Positions 1 through 7,037 of a stretch of DNA of 9,008 nucleotides are shown in pieces; position 1 is the stretch's first letter; the number at the start of each line of letters is the position of its first letter. The stretch lies in assembly GCA_036556265.1 (NCBI GenBank), contig DATBJU010000188.1:1-9008 (forward strand). The letters are read 5' to 3'. The notes beneath the pieces are model-generated. The model saw nothing but the letters and a program-made list of their open reading frames with translations. It was not told the origin of the DNA and did no database searches. Origin of the DNA: JAUSIF01 sp036556265 (GTDB taxonomy: Bacteria > Pseudomonadota > Alphaproteobacteria > Rhizobiales > Xanthobacteraceae). A program made the position numbers and the translations under genes.

Positions 1-1238
1 AACATGTCGAGCACGATGAAGTCGGCGAGCGCGGCCGCCGCCTTCTCGCCGACCGAACCGAGGTGGCCGGCAGTGAGCGTGTTCTTCGCCACGTCGCGCG
101 CAACGGTCAATTTTGGGTCCGACGTCCAGACCGGGTTCTTCTCGTATGCGGTCAACCCGGGCGTCAGGTATCCGACAGATTTGATGACCCAAGGATCGAG
201 ATTCGCCGCTTCCATCATGAAGGCGATGAATGCCTTTGAGGCCTGCGGGAACTTCGAGTAGGTCATGATCATGATCGGATAGGCGACGTGGAATTCGGTG
301 GGCTTGCCCACCGGTCCGATCGGCCACAGCGCATGATGCACGTCCTCGGCCATCTCTTTCATCTTCGGGTCGGCCTTGGCGGCGGCGTAGATCGATACGC
401 CGTTGTTGGTCCAATGCACCTCGTTTGCGAGGAACGCGCGGTTGTTGAACGAGTCGTTCCAGGACGCCACGCCCGGAATCATGTTGTCGTAAAGTTGTTT
501 GGCATAGGCGAGCGACTTCTCGGTTTCGGGCGAGTTGATGATCACCTTGTCGCTCTTGTCGACGAGGTTGCCGCCGAAAGCCCACAGGCACCAATGCACC
601 CAGGCATTGCCGTCGCCCGACGCGTGGCCGAGGGCCATGCCGCCGGGCGTGTTCTGCGCCTTCATTGCCTTCGCGTAAGCGAGCAACTCGTCGGTGGTCT
701 TCGGGAAAGTCTTGAAGCCGGCCTTGTCGGATGACGATTTGCGGTAGTTCATCACGTTGCCGTTGTAGGCAACGGGAATGCCGATCCACTTGTTTCCACT
801 CTTGCCATAGGTCACGGCAGAGGGGACCCAACCGCCGTACTTCTTGCCGAGATAGTCGGCGACGTCGGTGAGATCGACGACCTTTTGAGGGAACAGATGT
901 GGCAACGAGTAAAGGCCCCAGAACATGTCCGGGCCAGAGCCGGTATTCGCCGCGACGGACGCCTTCGGCTGCACGTCATCGAGTGATTCGTTCGTGACGT
1001 TCACCTTGACTCCCGTAGCCTTGGTGAAATTGGCCACCAGCTCCACGAACGCGTCTTCCTCTGCCTGGATGAAGCGCTTCCATCGAAGCAGCGAGAGTTG
1101 GGCGCCCTTTTCCGGCTTCCAGGGCGCAGTTTGCGCCCAGGCCCTGGACCATTCCAGCAGCGCCGGGCCGGAAAGCGCGGCGATGGCCGCAAACGCTGTG
1201 CCGCTCTGAAGTATGCTGCGGCGGGTAAAGTCAGTCAT
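1..1238 (-). CDS. ABC transporter family 1 extracellular solute-binding protein, Tat-exported (3' partial)
   Basis: Reading the minus strand from the ATG at 1238 gives 412 open codons running off the left edge, so the C-terminus is missing. The N-terminus carries a twin-arginine motif (TRRSILQ, residues 5-11), a hydrophobic stretch and a likely AWA/Q cleavage near residue 35, so the protein should be exported folded by Tat. The mature part looks like the carbohydrate-type SBP_bac_1 family: a strand followed by a 'GPDMFW' segment (residues 102-107), 'GIPVAYNGN', and later 'HVAYPIMIMTYSKFP'. It would bind a solute in the periplasm and deliver it to membrane permeases, which are not in the window. 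The start is supported by a strong ribosome site (GGGGAGGA about 6 nt upstream). It lies 37 nt downstream of the ATPase gene in the same direction, so the two are probably cotranscribed. The ligand is unknown: family 1 members bind sugars, polyols, glycerol-phosphate and other compounds, and the neighbouring amidohydrolases leave room for a non-sugar ligand. Confidence 0.9.
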   Translation of the reverse strand, partial: MTDFTRRSILQSGTAFAAIAALSGPALLEWSRAWAQTAPWKPEKGAQLSLLRWKRFIQAEEDAFVELVANFTKATGVKVNVTNESLDDVQPKASVAANTGSGPDMFWGLYSLPHLFPQKVVDLTDVADYLGKKYGGWVPSAVTYGKSGNKWIGIPVAYNGNVMNYRKSSSDKAGFKTFPKTTDELLAYAKAMKAQNTPGGMALGHASGDGNAWVHWCLWAFGGNLVDKSDKVIINSPETEKSLAYAKQLYDNMIPGVASWNDSFNNRAFLANEVHWTNNGVSIYAAAKADPKMKEMAEDVHHALWPIGPVGKPTEFHVAYPIMIMTYSKFPQASKAFIAFMMEAANLDPWVIKSVGYLTPGLTAYEKNPVWTSDPKLTVARDVAKNTLTAGHLGSVGEKAAAALADFIVLDM

Positions 1239-1275
1239 TGTCGATCCTCCCCTTCGGGTTCTACGTCTCGGTTGG

Positions 1276-2343
1276 TCACGCGTTTATTCGCTTACCCGTT
1301 GCCTCGTCGAACAGGTGAACGAGCGTCGGATTTGGTTTGAGCCGGATCTTGTCGCCCGGATTGAACTGATGCCTCTCGCGGAAGACGGCAACGATCTCCT
1401 CGCCGCCAAGTGTGGCGAAAACCTGAGTCTCGGAGCCGGTCGGTTCGACGACGACAATCTCAGCCTCGGCGCCGTCGTCCGCGACCGTGAAGTGCTCGGG
1501 ACGGATGCCATAGACCGCCGGCCGTCCCTCGGAATTTCTTGGGGGATGGGCGAGCGGAAGCGGCACGCCGTTCGGCCCTTCGAATCCGGCTGCGCCGTTC
1601 GAATTCACCTTGCCTTTGAGGAAGTTCATCGCCGGCGAGCCGATGAAGCCCGCGACGAACTGATTGTCCGGTTTGTCGTAGAGATCGAGCGGCGTGCCAA
1701 TCTGCTCGACGATGCCGTCGTGCATCACGACGATCTTGTCGGCCATGGTCATGGCTTCGATCTGGTCGTGGGTGACGTAGACCGTCGTGGTCTGCAGGCG
1801 CTGATGCAGTTCCTTGATTTCCGTACGCATGGCTACGCGCAGCTTAGCGTCGAGGTTGGAGAGCGGTTCGTCGAATAGAAACACCTGTGGGTCGCGCACG
1901 ATCGCGCGGCCCATGGCGACGCGCTGCCGCTGTCCGCCGGATAGCTGCCGCGGGAAGCGCTTGAGCAACGGAACGAGGCCGAGAATCTCCGCCGCCCGGC
2001 GTACGCGCGACTCGATCTCGCTCTTCGACGCGCTGCGAAGCTTCAGCGAGAAGCCCATGTTGGCCGCGACGGTCATATGCGGATAGAGGGCGTAGTTCTG
2101 GAACACCATAGCGACATCGCGCGCCTTCGGCGGCACGTCGTTGACGATCCGATCGTCAATGAGGATTTCGCCGGCAGTGATGTTCTCGAGGCCGGCAATC
2201 ATGCGCAGCAGCGTGGACTTTCCGCAGCCTGACGGACCGACGAGAACGACGAAAGAGCCGTCCTCGATGTCAATCGTCACGCCATGCAGGACTTCGACCG
2301 CGCCGAAGGCCTTGCGTACATTACGAACCGCTACTGACGCCAT
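1276..2343 (-). CDS. ABC transporter ATP-binding protein, MalK/UgpC type
   Basis: A 355-residue ATPase that would power a carbohydrate-type importer from the cytoplasmic face. All motifs are intact: Walker A GPSGCGKST (36-44), Q-loop Q82, signature LSGGQ (134-138), Walker B FLFDEP (155-160), D-loop SNLD (162-165) and the switch His in THDQ (H192). The C-terminal 120 or so residues form the regulatory TOBE/OB extension typical of MalK/UgpC proteins, with 'YGIRPEH' near residue 280. Length matches the family. I chose ATG 2343 (MASVAVRNV), where the domain begins; a GTG ten codons upstream (2373) is in frame but adds residues foreign to the family. GAGGGGAG lies about 12 nt upstream of the chosen ATG, a rather long spacing. 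The gene precedes the solute-binding protein and is transcribed away from the amidohydrolase at 2584. Substrate cannot be inferred, because ATPases of this class are shared among many sugar and polyol importers. Confidence 0.94.
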   Translation of the reverse strand: MASVAVRNVRKAFGAVEVLHGVTIDIEDGSFVVLVGPSGCGKSTLLRMIAGLENITAGEILIDDRIVNDVPPKARDVAMVFQNYALYPHMTVAANMGFSLKLRSASKSEIESRVRRAAEILGLVPLLKRFPRQLSGGQRQRVAMGRAIVRDPQVFLFDEPLSNLDAKLRVAMRTEIKELHQRLQTTTVYVTHDQIEAMTMADKIVVMHDGIVEQIGTPLDLYDKPDNQFVAGFIGSPAMNFLKGKVNSNGAAGFEGPNGVPLPLAHPPRNSEGRPAVYGIRPEHFTVADDGAEAEIVVVEPTGSETQVFATLGGEEIVAVFRERHQFNPGDKIRLKPNPTLVHLFDEATGKRINA

Positions 2344-2583
2344 CGGGCGACCGCACTCCCCTCGGCGCTTCACTTCCCATTCGGCGCATTCTGCGTCGCG
2401 ATCCGGCCGCCAGCAGGTCCGAGGCGCGACGTCGTTTTATGGGGCAAATCATTGCATGCGGCGGCAGGGAATCAAGCGGCGTCCCTTCCGGCGGAGCTTG
2501 GCCGGGCGAATACCTTCGACTAAGGAGGTTTCACGTCTTCTCGGCGGCTACCCGGCCACCAGTTGATTTTTGAAGGTGAAATC
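2344..2583. promoter_or_regulatory. Divergent intergenic control region between transporter and amidohydrolase
   Basis: These 240 nt separate two genes transcribed away from each other and must hold both promoters. I see no convincing -35/-10 pair. The best plus-strand option is TTGGCC, 17 nt, TAAGGA just before 2528, and it is weak. A perfect AAGGAGG at 2522-2528 resembles a ribosome site but no start codon follows at a usable distance. An AT-richer patch (around 2435-2455, GTTTTATGGGGCAAATCATT) is the most likely promoter or operator area. No clear operator palindrome and no regulator gene is visible nearby. Confidence 0.4.
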
Positions 2584-3570
2584 ATGTCGGTGATCGACGT
2601 CCATACGCATATGCTGACGCGCGAATACATCGAGCTCCTGCGAGTGCGCGGCGGGCCAGAGCTAGAGCTGAAGAAGACCAAGGCGGGCCAGGATACCGTA
2701 TTCTATCGCGGCTCGCCGTTTTTCACGCTGTTCGAGCCGATGTGGGACTACGACCTCCGCATCAAGGACATGGACAAGGCCGGCGTCGACGTGGCGATCG
2801 TTTCGCTGACGTGCCCGAATGTCTATTGGGGCGGGCGAGAGGTGAGCCTGCAAGCGGCGAGGCTCGTCAACGACTCCATGGCCGAGCAGCAGCGCGCGCG
2901 GCCGGATCGCATCCGCTGGTTCGCGTCGCTGCCGTGGCAGTACGCCGACGACGCGAAGACCGAACTCGCGCGCTGCCTCAAGAACGGCGCGGTGGGGGTC
3001 ATGGTCATTGCGAATGTTGCCGGCGGGGACCTGACGAACACGAAATTCGCACCGGTTTGGCAGGCGATCGACGAAGCGAAGCTGCCCGTGCTCGTGCATC
3101 CCGGCGCGCCGGCCGGGGCCAAAGAGCTGCACCTCGACGAATTCGGACTGGTGCCGCCCGTCGGGTTCATGTTCGACACGACGCTTGCGTTCGCGCGAAT
3201 GATCTACGCCGGGTTCCTTGATCGCTTCCCCAATGTGAGGCTGATCGCGTCGCACGGCGGTGCGGCGCTGCCCTACCTTGCGGGCCGGCTCGACAAATGT
3301 TGGGAGATGATCCCGGCTTGCGGGGAGATCATCAGGATCAAGCCAAGCGAGTATTTGAAGCGGATCTACTATGACACGGTGGTGTACGATCCGCGCGCGC
3401 TCGATCTCTGCATTTCCGTCGCCGATGGCGCGGACAATGTGCTCTACGGCTCGGACTACCCGCATAACATCGGCGACATGGCAGGCTGCCTCGCGCGCGT
3501 GAACGCCCGCCCGAAGGGCGAGGCGGTCCACATCGCGGGCAAGAACGCGGAGCGGATTTTCCGACTGTGA
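2584..3570 (+). CDS. Amidohydrolase 2 / ACMSD-family metal-dependent hydrolase or decarboxylase
   Basis: A 328-residue TIM-barrel enzyme of the Amidohydrolase_2 family (COG2159), the group that includes aminocarboxymuconate-semialdehyde decarboxylase (ACMSD), gamma-resorcylate decarboxylase and related enzymes. The full metal and catalytic set is present: DVHTH (H7, H9), HPG (H172), SHGG (H224) and GSDYPH (D291, H294). In ACMSD such residues bind a single Zn2+ and catalyse nonoxidative decarboxylation; family members can also be hydrolases. Start ATG 2584 is preferred because GAAGGTGA lies about 5 nt upstream and the HxH strand falls at residues 5-9. A TTG at 2563 is in frame but less likely. 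Cytoplasmic, with no signal peptide. It stands alone on the plus strand, divergent from the ABC genes and separated from the second amidohydrolase group by a minus-strand gene. The substrate is unknown; an aromatic or semialdehyde acid is a reasonable guess from the family only. Confidence 0.92.
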   Translation: MSVIDVHTHMLTREYIELLRVRGGPELELKKTKAGQDTVFYRGSPFFTLFEPMWDYDLRIKDMDKAGVDVAIVSLTCPNVYWGGREVSLQAARLVNDSMAEQQRARPDRIRWFASLPWQYADDAKTELARCLKNGAVGVMVIANVAGGDLTNTKFAPVWQAIDEAKLPVLVHPGAPAGAKELHLDEFGLVPPVGFMFDTTLAFARMIYAGFLDRFPNVRLIASHGGAALPYLAGRLDKCWEMIPACGEIIRIKPSEYLKRIYYDTVVYDPRALDLCISVADGADNVLYGSDYPHNIGDMAGCLARVNARPKGEAVHIAGKNAERIFRL

Positions 3571-3632
3571 GGCGCGCACGCGCGCCGCTCCCGCCACGAT
3601 GTGGGAGACACGCGGACGCCGTTCAAACGGCG
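3571..3632. terminator. Cluster of hairpins between convergent genes (possible bidirectional terminator)
   Basis: Three inverted repeats fill the gap between two convergent stop codons. The first, GGCGCGC-AC-GCGCGCC, is at 3571-3586, immediately after the amidohydrolase stop. The second is an imperfect CTC...CCAC-GAT-GTGG-GAG at 3588-3607. The third, CGCCGTT-CA-AACGGCG, is at 3617-3632. None is followed by a T-run on either strand, so intrinsic termination is not proven; they may instead protect mRNA 3' ends or assist Rho-dependent ends. Confidence 0.35.
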
Positions 3633-3640
3633 CAGAGTGG

Positions 3641-3928
3641 TCAGGCGGCCACGAGCACGATCACCACATCGGTTTCTTCCGGCTCGTGGGCGGCCAGACT
3701 GGTGCGGCTCGGATCGTTCCAGCTGGCAAGCTTTACGACCTTCCCCGACTGACGACCGTCCGCGACGACCTCGGCCGGCTCCACGATGAGGAGCCCGGCG
3801 TTGTCGAGAAAGAATGTGTGATCGCCAAACAGCTGGTTGAGTTGCGGGATCAACGGATGGTTGTCGGGAATCGCCTGGGCCGGGAACTGGTTCACGGTTT
3901 GATCGACCTGACTTGAGTTCAACTTCAT
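3641..3928 (-). CDS. Small protein of unknown function (95 aa)
   Basis: I do not recognise a named family. The 95-residue product begins MKLNSSQVDQTVNQF and continues with a Pro/Asn-rich hydrophilic part (AIPDNHPLIPQLNQLFGDH), a short strand-like core (TFFLDNAGLLIVEP) and a C-terminal hydrophobic strand (DVVIVLVAA). It has no signal peptide, membrane helix or Cys pair, so it is probably a small soluble cytoplasmic protein. The start is well supported by AAGGAG with 6-7 nt spacing before ATG 3928; in-frame codons upstream (to 4009) lack a ribosome site. It is transcribed against both flanking amidohydrolases and breaks them into two transcription units, so it may be unrelated to them. The 'FGDHTFFLDNAGLLIVEP' stretch looks like a small alpha/beta fold, and I have an unverified impression of similar hypothetical proteins in Bradyrhizobium. 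Confidence 0.75.
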   Translation of the reverse strand: MKLNSSQVDQTVNQFPAQAIPDNHPLIPQLNQLFGDHTFFLDNAGLLIVEPAEVVADGRQSGKVVKLASWNDPSRTSLAAHEPEETDVVIVLVAA

Positions 3929-4124
3929 CGCACGCTCCTTCGTTCGATTTGATGTCGCGGAGCCTCCTACCCGATTGGTGGTCAAACGGCGTACTTTCGT
4001 TTGCCGCACGTCGACGCATTAGGTCGCCAACGCACCGGATCAAGATGGGATGCATGGCAACGACTTATTGCGGGGTCCGTTCCGAACGAATATTGCTAGT
4101 GGGAACTTCTGTCAGAGCATGACA

Positions 4125-5267
4125 ATGAGCAGATCGACGGCCACCGTCACCGCATCCGCGCGACACGCGCAGGGGACAAGCATTTACGGCGTCGAGGCGA
4201 TCGATTGCGACGTGCACGTTGCGGTGCCGTCGATGAACGCGCTGGTTCCCTATCTCGACGATTACTGGCGCGAGTCGGTGACGACGCGCGGACTCGAGCG
4301 ACATAGCCTGAACATCACGGGGCAGCCGGCGAACGCACCGGTGTTCGCGCGTCCCGACTGGCGGCCGGCCGAAGGCGCGCCGGGGACCGACCTCGGCGCA
4401 CTGAGCAAGCACCTCGACGCGTTTGGGACGAAATTTGCCGTCGCCAATTGCATGTACGGCGCGCAGGTGCTGCATCACGAGGATATGGCCGCCGCTCTCT
4501 GTGGCGCCGTGAACGAATGGATCGCGCGCGAATGGCTTGACCGCGAGCCGCGGTTACGCGCTTCGATCGTGTTGCCGATCCAGAACCCGAAGAACTGTGT
4601 CGAGGAGATTGAGCGACGGGCCGGCGACAAGCGGTTTGTGCAGGTGCTTGTGCCGGTGATGGGCGAAATGACGTTGGGCCGGCGCTACTACTGGCCGATC
4701 TACGAGGCATGCGAGCGGCACGGGCTCGCGGTCGGAATTCACGCAGGCTCGAGCTACCGATACGCGCCGACTTCCGTCGGGTGGACGTCATATCTGTTCG
4801 AGGACTACGTGGCGCAGTCGGCGGCGTTCGAGAACCAACTGCTCAGCTTTGTCGCCGAGGGCGTATTCGCGAAATTTCCGGCGCTCAAGGTCGTGCTCAT
4901 GGAATCGGGTTTCGCCTGGCTGCCGCCGTTCCTGTGGCGCGCGAACAAGACCTGGCGCGGCGTGCGGGCGGAGACGCCGTGGGTGAAACGCTCGCCGGGC
5001 GAGATCGTCCGCGAGCACGTGCGCATCACATTGCAGCCGGTGGATGAGCCGCCGAATCGCGAACAATTGGAACGCACAATCGAACAAATCGGTTCGGACA
5101 GTGTCTTGCTGTTCTCGACCGACTTTCCGCACTGGCATTTCGACGGTCTCGCCGCGCTTCCGGAGGGACTCTCACCCGCGCTCGTGAAGAAAATCCTTCT
5201 CGAAAACCCGGTCGAGACTTATTCTCGCTTGCGAGACGAAAGTGCGCCGAAGGAGATTCGGCAATGA
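4125..5267 (+). CDS. Amidohydrolase family protein, paralogue A (noncanonical metal site)
   Basis: A 380-residue protein of the Amidohydrolase_2/COG2159 TIM-barrel superfamily. Landmarks in order: DCDVHVA (D29, H31; the second His of the usual HxH is Ala), RRYYWPIYEA, GIHAG (H206), VVLMESGFAWLP (E260 at the position of the usual HGG His), and STDFPHWH (D333, H336). It aligns along its length with the next gene at the same spacing. The substitutions suggest a subfamily with a different metal ligand set or mechanism, so the label hydrolase is provisional; decarboxylase, hydratase or lyase are possible. It is first in a likely operon with paralogue B and a Rieske protein. The start is uncertain: ATG 4125 has AGAG about 7 nt upstream, ATG 4119 is two codons earlier, and an in-frame ATG at 4050 would add an unconserved leader. 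A weak promoter-like pair (TTGCGG 4068-4073, 17 nt, TATTGC 4091-4096) lies just upstream and favours the later starts. Confidence 0.88.
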   Translation: MSRSTATVTASARHAQGTSIYGVEAIDCDVHVAVPSMNALVPYLDDYWRESVTTRGLERHSLNITGQPANAPVFARPDWRPAEGAPGTDLGALSKHLDAFGTKFAVANCMYGAQVLHHEDMAAALCGAVNEWIAREWLDREPRLRASIVLPIQNPKNCVEEIERRAGDKRFVQVLVPVMGEMTLGRRYYWPIYEACERHGLAVGIHAGSSYRYAPTSVGWTSYLFEDYVAQSAAFENQLLSFVAEGVFAKFPALKVVLMESGFAWLPPFLWRANKTWRGVRAETPWVKRSPGEIVREHVRITLQPVDEPPNREQLERTIEQIGSDSVLLFSTDFPHWHFDGLAALPEGLSPALVKKILLENPVETYSRLRDESAPKEIRQ

Positions 5268-6379
5268 ACATCAACGTAAAACCCAAGTCGGAATCGCGGG
5301 CGCAACCCGAGCAGAAGCTGAGCGTGGTCGATTGCGACATCCACCCCGCGACGAAATCGGCGAGCGAACTGTTTCCGTTTATGGCGAAGCGCTGGCAGGA
5401 GCACGCTGTGACCTACGGCAGCCACGTGCGCCAGGGATTGTCCGAGGGGCTCGCCCATCCGCGCATGACTCCGGACGTGGCGCGACTGGACGCGTGGCCG
5501 GAGGACGGTTCGACGCCTGGCTCCGATCCCGAATTCATGCGCAAGCAGCATCTCGATGCGAACGGCGTCGAGCTCGGAATCCTGATCCCGCTCGGACGCA
5601 GCGGCTCGCACCAGCGCAACCTCGATTACGGAGCGGCGCTCTGCTCGGCGGTGAATGACTGGCAGATCAGCAAGTTCTGCGACTTCGACAAGCGGTTTCG
5701 CGCGTCGATCACCGTGACCCAGGAGGACGCGCCGACGGCGGTCGCAGAGATCAACAAGCGCGCGAAGGAGAGGCGTTTCGTGCAGGTGTTGCTGCCGCCC
5801 CGCTCGCAGGAGCCGCTTGGCCGCCGGCGCTACTGGCCGATCTATGAGGCTGCGGTCGCGAACAAGCTGCCGATCGGGTTGCACCTCGGCGGCATGGGCG
5901 GGCATCCGTCCACCGGCAGCGGCATGCCCTCCTATTACATCGAGGAGCACACCTCGATGGTGCAGACGATGCAGGCGTTGATCGCGTCCATGGTTATCGA
6001 GGGCGTGTTCGAGAAGTTCCCCGAACTTCAGATCGTGCTGATCGAGGGCGGCTTCACGTGGGAGCCTGCGCTGCGCTGGCGGCTCGACAAGCACTGGAAG
6101 CGCTTCAAGAGTGAGGTCCCGCACCTGAAACGCGCTCCGTCCGAGTACGTGATCGAGCATTTCCGCTTCACCACGCAGCCGATCGACGAGCCAGAAGACC
6201 CCCGCGACATGCGCCATATCGTCGACTGGATTGGGGTCGAGCGGCTGATGTTCTCGACCGACTACCCGCACTGGGACTACGACGACCCGCGCTATGCGCT
6301 CAATCACCTAGGCCTGAGCGAAGCCGAGAAGAGGAAAATCTTCAGCGGCAACGCCAAGGGATTCTACGGACTGCAATAG
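5264..6379 (+). CDS. Amidohydrolase family protein, paralogue B (noncanonical metal site)
   Basis: A 371-residue paralogue of the preceding gene. Its start codon overlaps that gene's stop (ATGA at 5264-5267), which points to translational coupling and equal expression, and AAGGAG lies about 8 nt before the start. Landmarks: DCDIHPA (D25, H27, no second His), RRRYWPIYEA, GLHLGG (H207), VLIEGGFTWEP (E261 in place of the canonical His) and FSTDYPHWDYDDP (D333, H336). Spacing of these sites is almost the same as in paralogue A, so both should share fold and chemistry, perhaps as a heteromeric enzyme or two enzymes acting on successive or related substrates. Loops differ between the two: B has a Gly-rich GGMGGHPSTGSG after H207 where A has AGSSYRYAPT, which suggests different substrate pockets. 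No signal peptide, so cytoplasmic. Substrate unknown. Family assignment is strong, function is not established. Confidence 0.92.
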   Translation: MNINVKPKSESRAQPEQKLSVVDCDIHPATKSASELFPFMAKRWQEHAVTYGSHVRQGLSEGLAHPRMTPDVARLDAWPEDGSTPGSDPEFMRKQHLDANGVELGILIPLGRSGSHQRNLDYGAALCSAVNDWQISKFCDFDKRFRASITVTQEDAPTAVAEINKRAKERRFVQVLLPPRSQEPLGRRRYWPIYEAAVANKLPIGLHLGGMGGHPSTGSGMPSYYIEEHTSMVQTMQALIASMVIEGVFEKFPELQIVLIEGGFTWEPALRWRLDKHWKRFKSEVPHLKRAPSEYVIEHFRFTTQPIDEPEDPRDMRHIVDWIGVERLMFSTDYPHWDYDDPRYALNHLGLSEAEKRKIFSGNAKGFYGLQ

Positions 6380-6381
6380 TC

Positions 6382-6795
6382 ATGGGCCGGCACGTCGTTG
6401 CAGCTGTCGGCGAGATCGCCGAGGGCGAGCGGAAGCTCGTCACACTCGAAGGCCGCGAGATCGGCGTATTCAACGTCAAGGGCGAGTTCTACGCGCTCCT
6501 GAACAAGTGTCCGCATTCCGGGGCGGAGCTCTGCCGCGGCATGGTGATCGGCCTCGCCCAGTCCGACGAGCCCGGCGAATACAGGCTGACGCGGCCGGGC
6601 GAGTTCCTGCGCTGCCCGTGGCATGGATGGGAATTCGATATCCGCACCGGGCAGTCCTGGTTTGATCCGAAGAGGGTGCGGACGCGGGCGTACAAGGCGA
6701 CGATCGAGCCGGGATCGGAGCTCATGAAGGGACCGTACGTAGCGGAGACCTTTCCGGTGCAGGTTGAAGAGAACTACGTCGTCGTCGACGTTTGA
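6382..6795 (+). CDS. Small Rieske [2Fe-2S] ferredoxin-type protein
   Basis: A 137-residue single-domain Rieske protein. The cluster ligands are visible as CPHSG (C43, H45) and CPWHGW (C78, H81). This is the CxH...CxxH layout, but 32 residues separate the two halves, against about 15-18 in most oxygenase-type Rieske proteins. The extra residues (roughly 52-74, charged, with Pro/Gly) look like an inserted loop. The absence of extra Cys after CPWH rules out the bc1-type disulfide arrangement. There is no signal peptide or catalytic mononuclear-iron domain, so it is likely a cytoplasmic electron carrier or a redox subunit. It begins 2 nt after the stop of amidohydrolase B, with only a weak ribosome site, so it is probably translated by coupling. 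No oxygenase large subunit or reductase is in the window. It may serve an oxygenase encoded elsewhere or associate directly with the paired amidohydrolases. Confidence 0.92.
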   Translation: MGRHVVAAVGEIAEGERKLVTLEGREIGVFNVKGEFYALLNKCPHSGAELCRGMVIGLAQSDEPGEYRLTRPGEFLRCPWHGWEFDIRTGQSWFDPKRVRTRAYKATIEPGSELMKGPYVAETFPVQVEENYVVVDV

Positions 6796-6804
6796 AGGAC
6801 CCGT

Positions 6805-6887
6805 CCTCATCCTTCGAGATGGGCGCCGGGGTAGACGTCGCGATTCACACTCTCGCCGCATCCTGAGGAGCCCTTCGAAGGATGAGG
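6805..6887. repeat. REP-like long inverted repeat (CCTCATCCTTCGA arms)
   Basis: A perfect 13-bp inverted repeat, CCTCATCCTTCGA at 6805-6817 and TCGAAGGATGAGG at 6875-6887, encloses 57 nt. Within it CATCCT (6859-6864) can also pair with AGGATG (6879-6884), and CCTTCGAAGG (6872-6881) is self-complementary, so alternative hairpins are possible. It sits 10 nt after the Rieske stop and could end or stabilise that transcript. From memory, intergenic palindromes with these arms are common in Bradyrhizobium and relatives; this is not checked here. The remaining 6888-6947 contains nothing I recognise beyond the probable tRNA promoter area. Confidence 0.7.
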
Positions 6888-6947
6888 TGGTACTTAGCGG
6901 AACTTGTGCGTGGATATCTGCTTGGTTAAGGTCCGCTCGCCGCGTGC

Positions 6948-7037
6948 GGAGAGGTGGCTGAGCGGTTGAAAGCACCGCACTCGAAATGCGGCATACGGGT
7001 AACCGTATCGTGGGTTCGAATCCCACCCTCTCCGCCA
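6948..7037 (+). tRNA. tRNA-Ser (anticodon CGA)
   Basis: A complete class II tRNA of 90 nt with encoded CCA. The acceptor stem GGAGAGG (6948-6954) pairs with CCTCTCC (7027-7033), followed by discriminator G7034 and CCA 7035-7037. The anticodon stem CCGCA/TGCGG (6975-6979/6987-6991) holds loop CTCGAAA with anticodon CGA at 6982-6984, reading UCG serine codons. The long variable arm forms ATACGG-GTAA-CCGTAT, a serine hallmark, and the T arm is GTGGG-TTCGAAT-CCCAC. All stems are intact, so the gene should be functional. Confidence 0.98.

Noticed and set aside
288..734. Plus-strand open frame of 148 codons opposite the solute-binding protein
   Set aside because: Antisense to a clear SBP gene; no domain features.
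1213..1878. Plus-strand open frame of 221 codons opposite the ABC ATPase
   Set aside because: Lies fully within the antisense of the ATPase; composition is that of a shadow frame.
2662..3597. Minus-strand open frame of 311 codons opposite the first amidohydrolase
   Set aside because: Antisense shadow; no recognisable domain, while the plus strand has all metal-site motifs.
4068..4096. Promoter for the amidohydrolase A operon (TTGCGG, 17 nt, TATTGC)
   Set aside because: Only half of the consensus bases match; kept as a note in the gene entry and not called as a feature.
5219..6307. Minus-strand open frame of 362 codons opposite amidohydrolase B
   Set aside because: His/Arg/Leu-rich antisense shadow of a well-supported gene with clear motifs on the plus strand.
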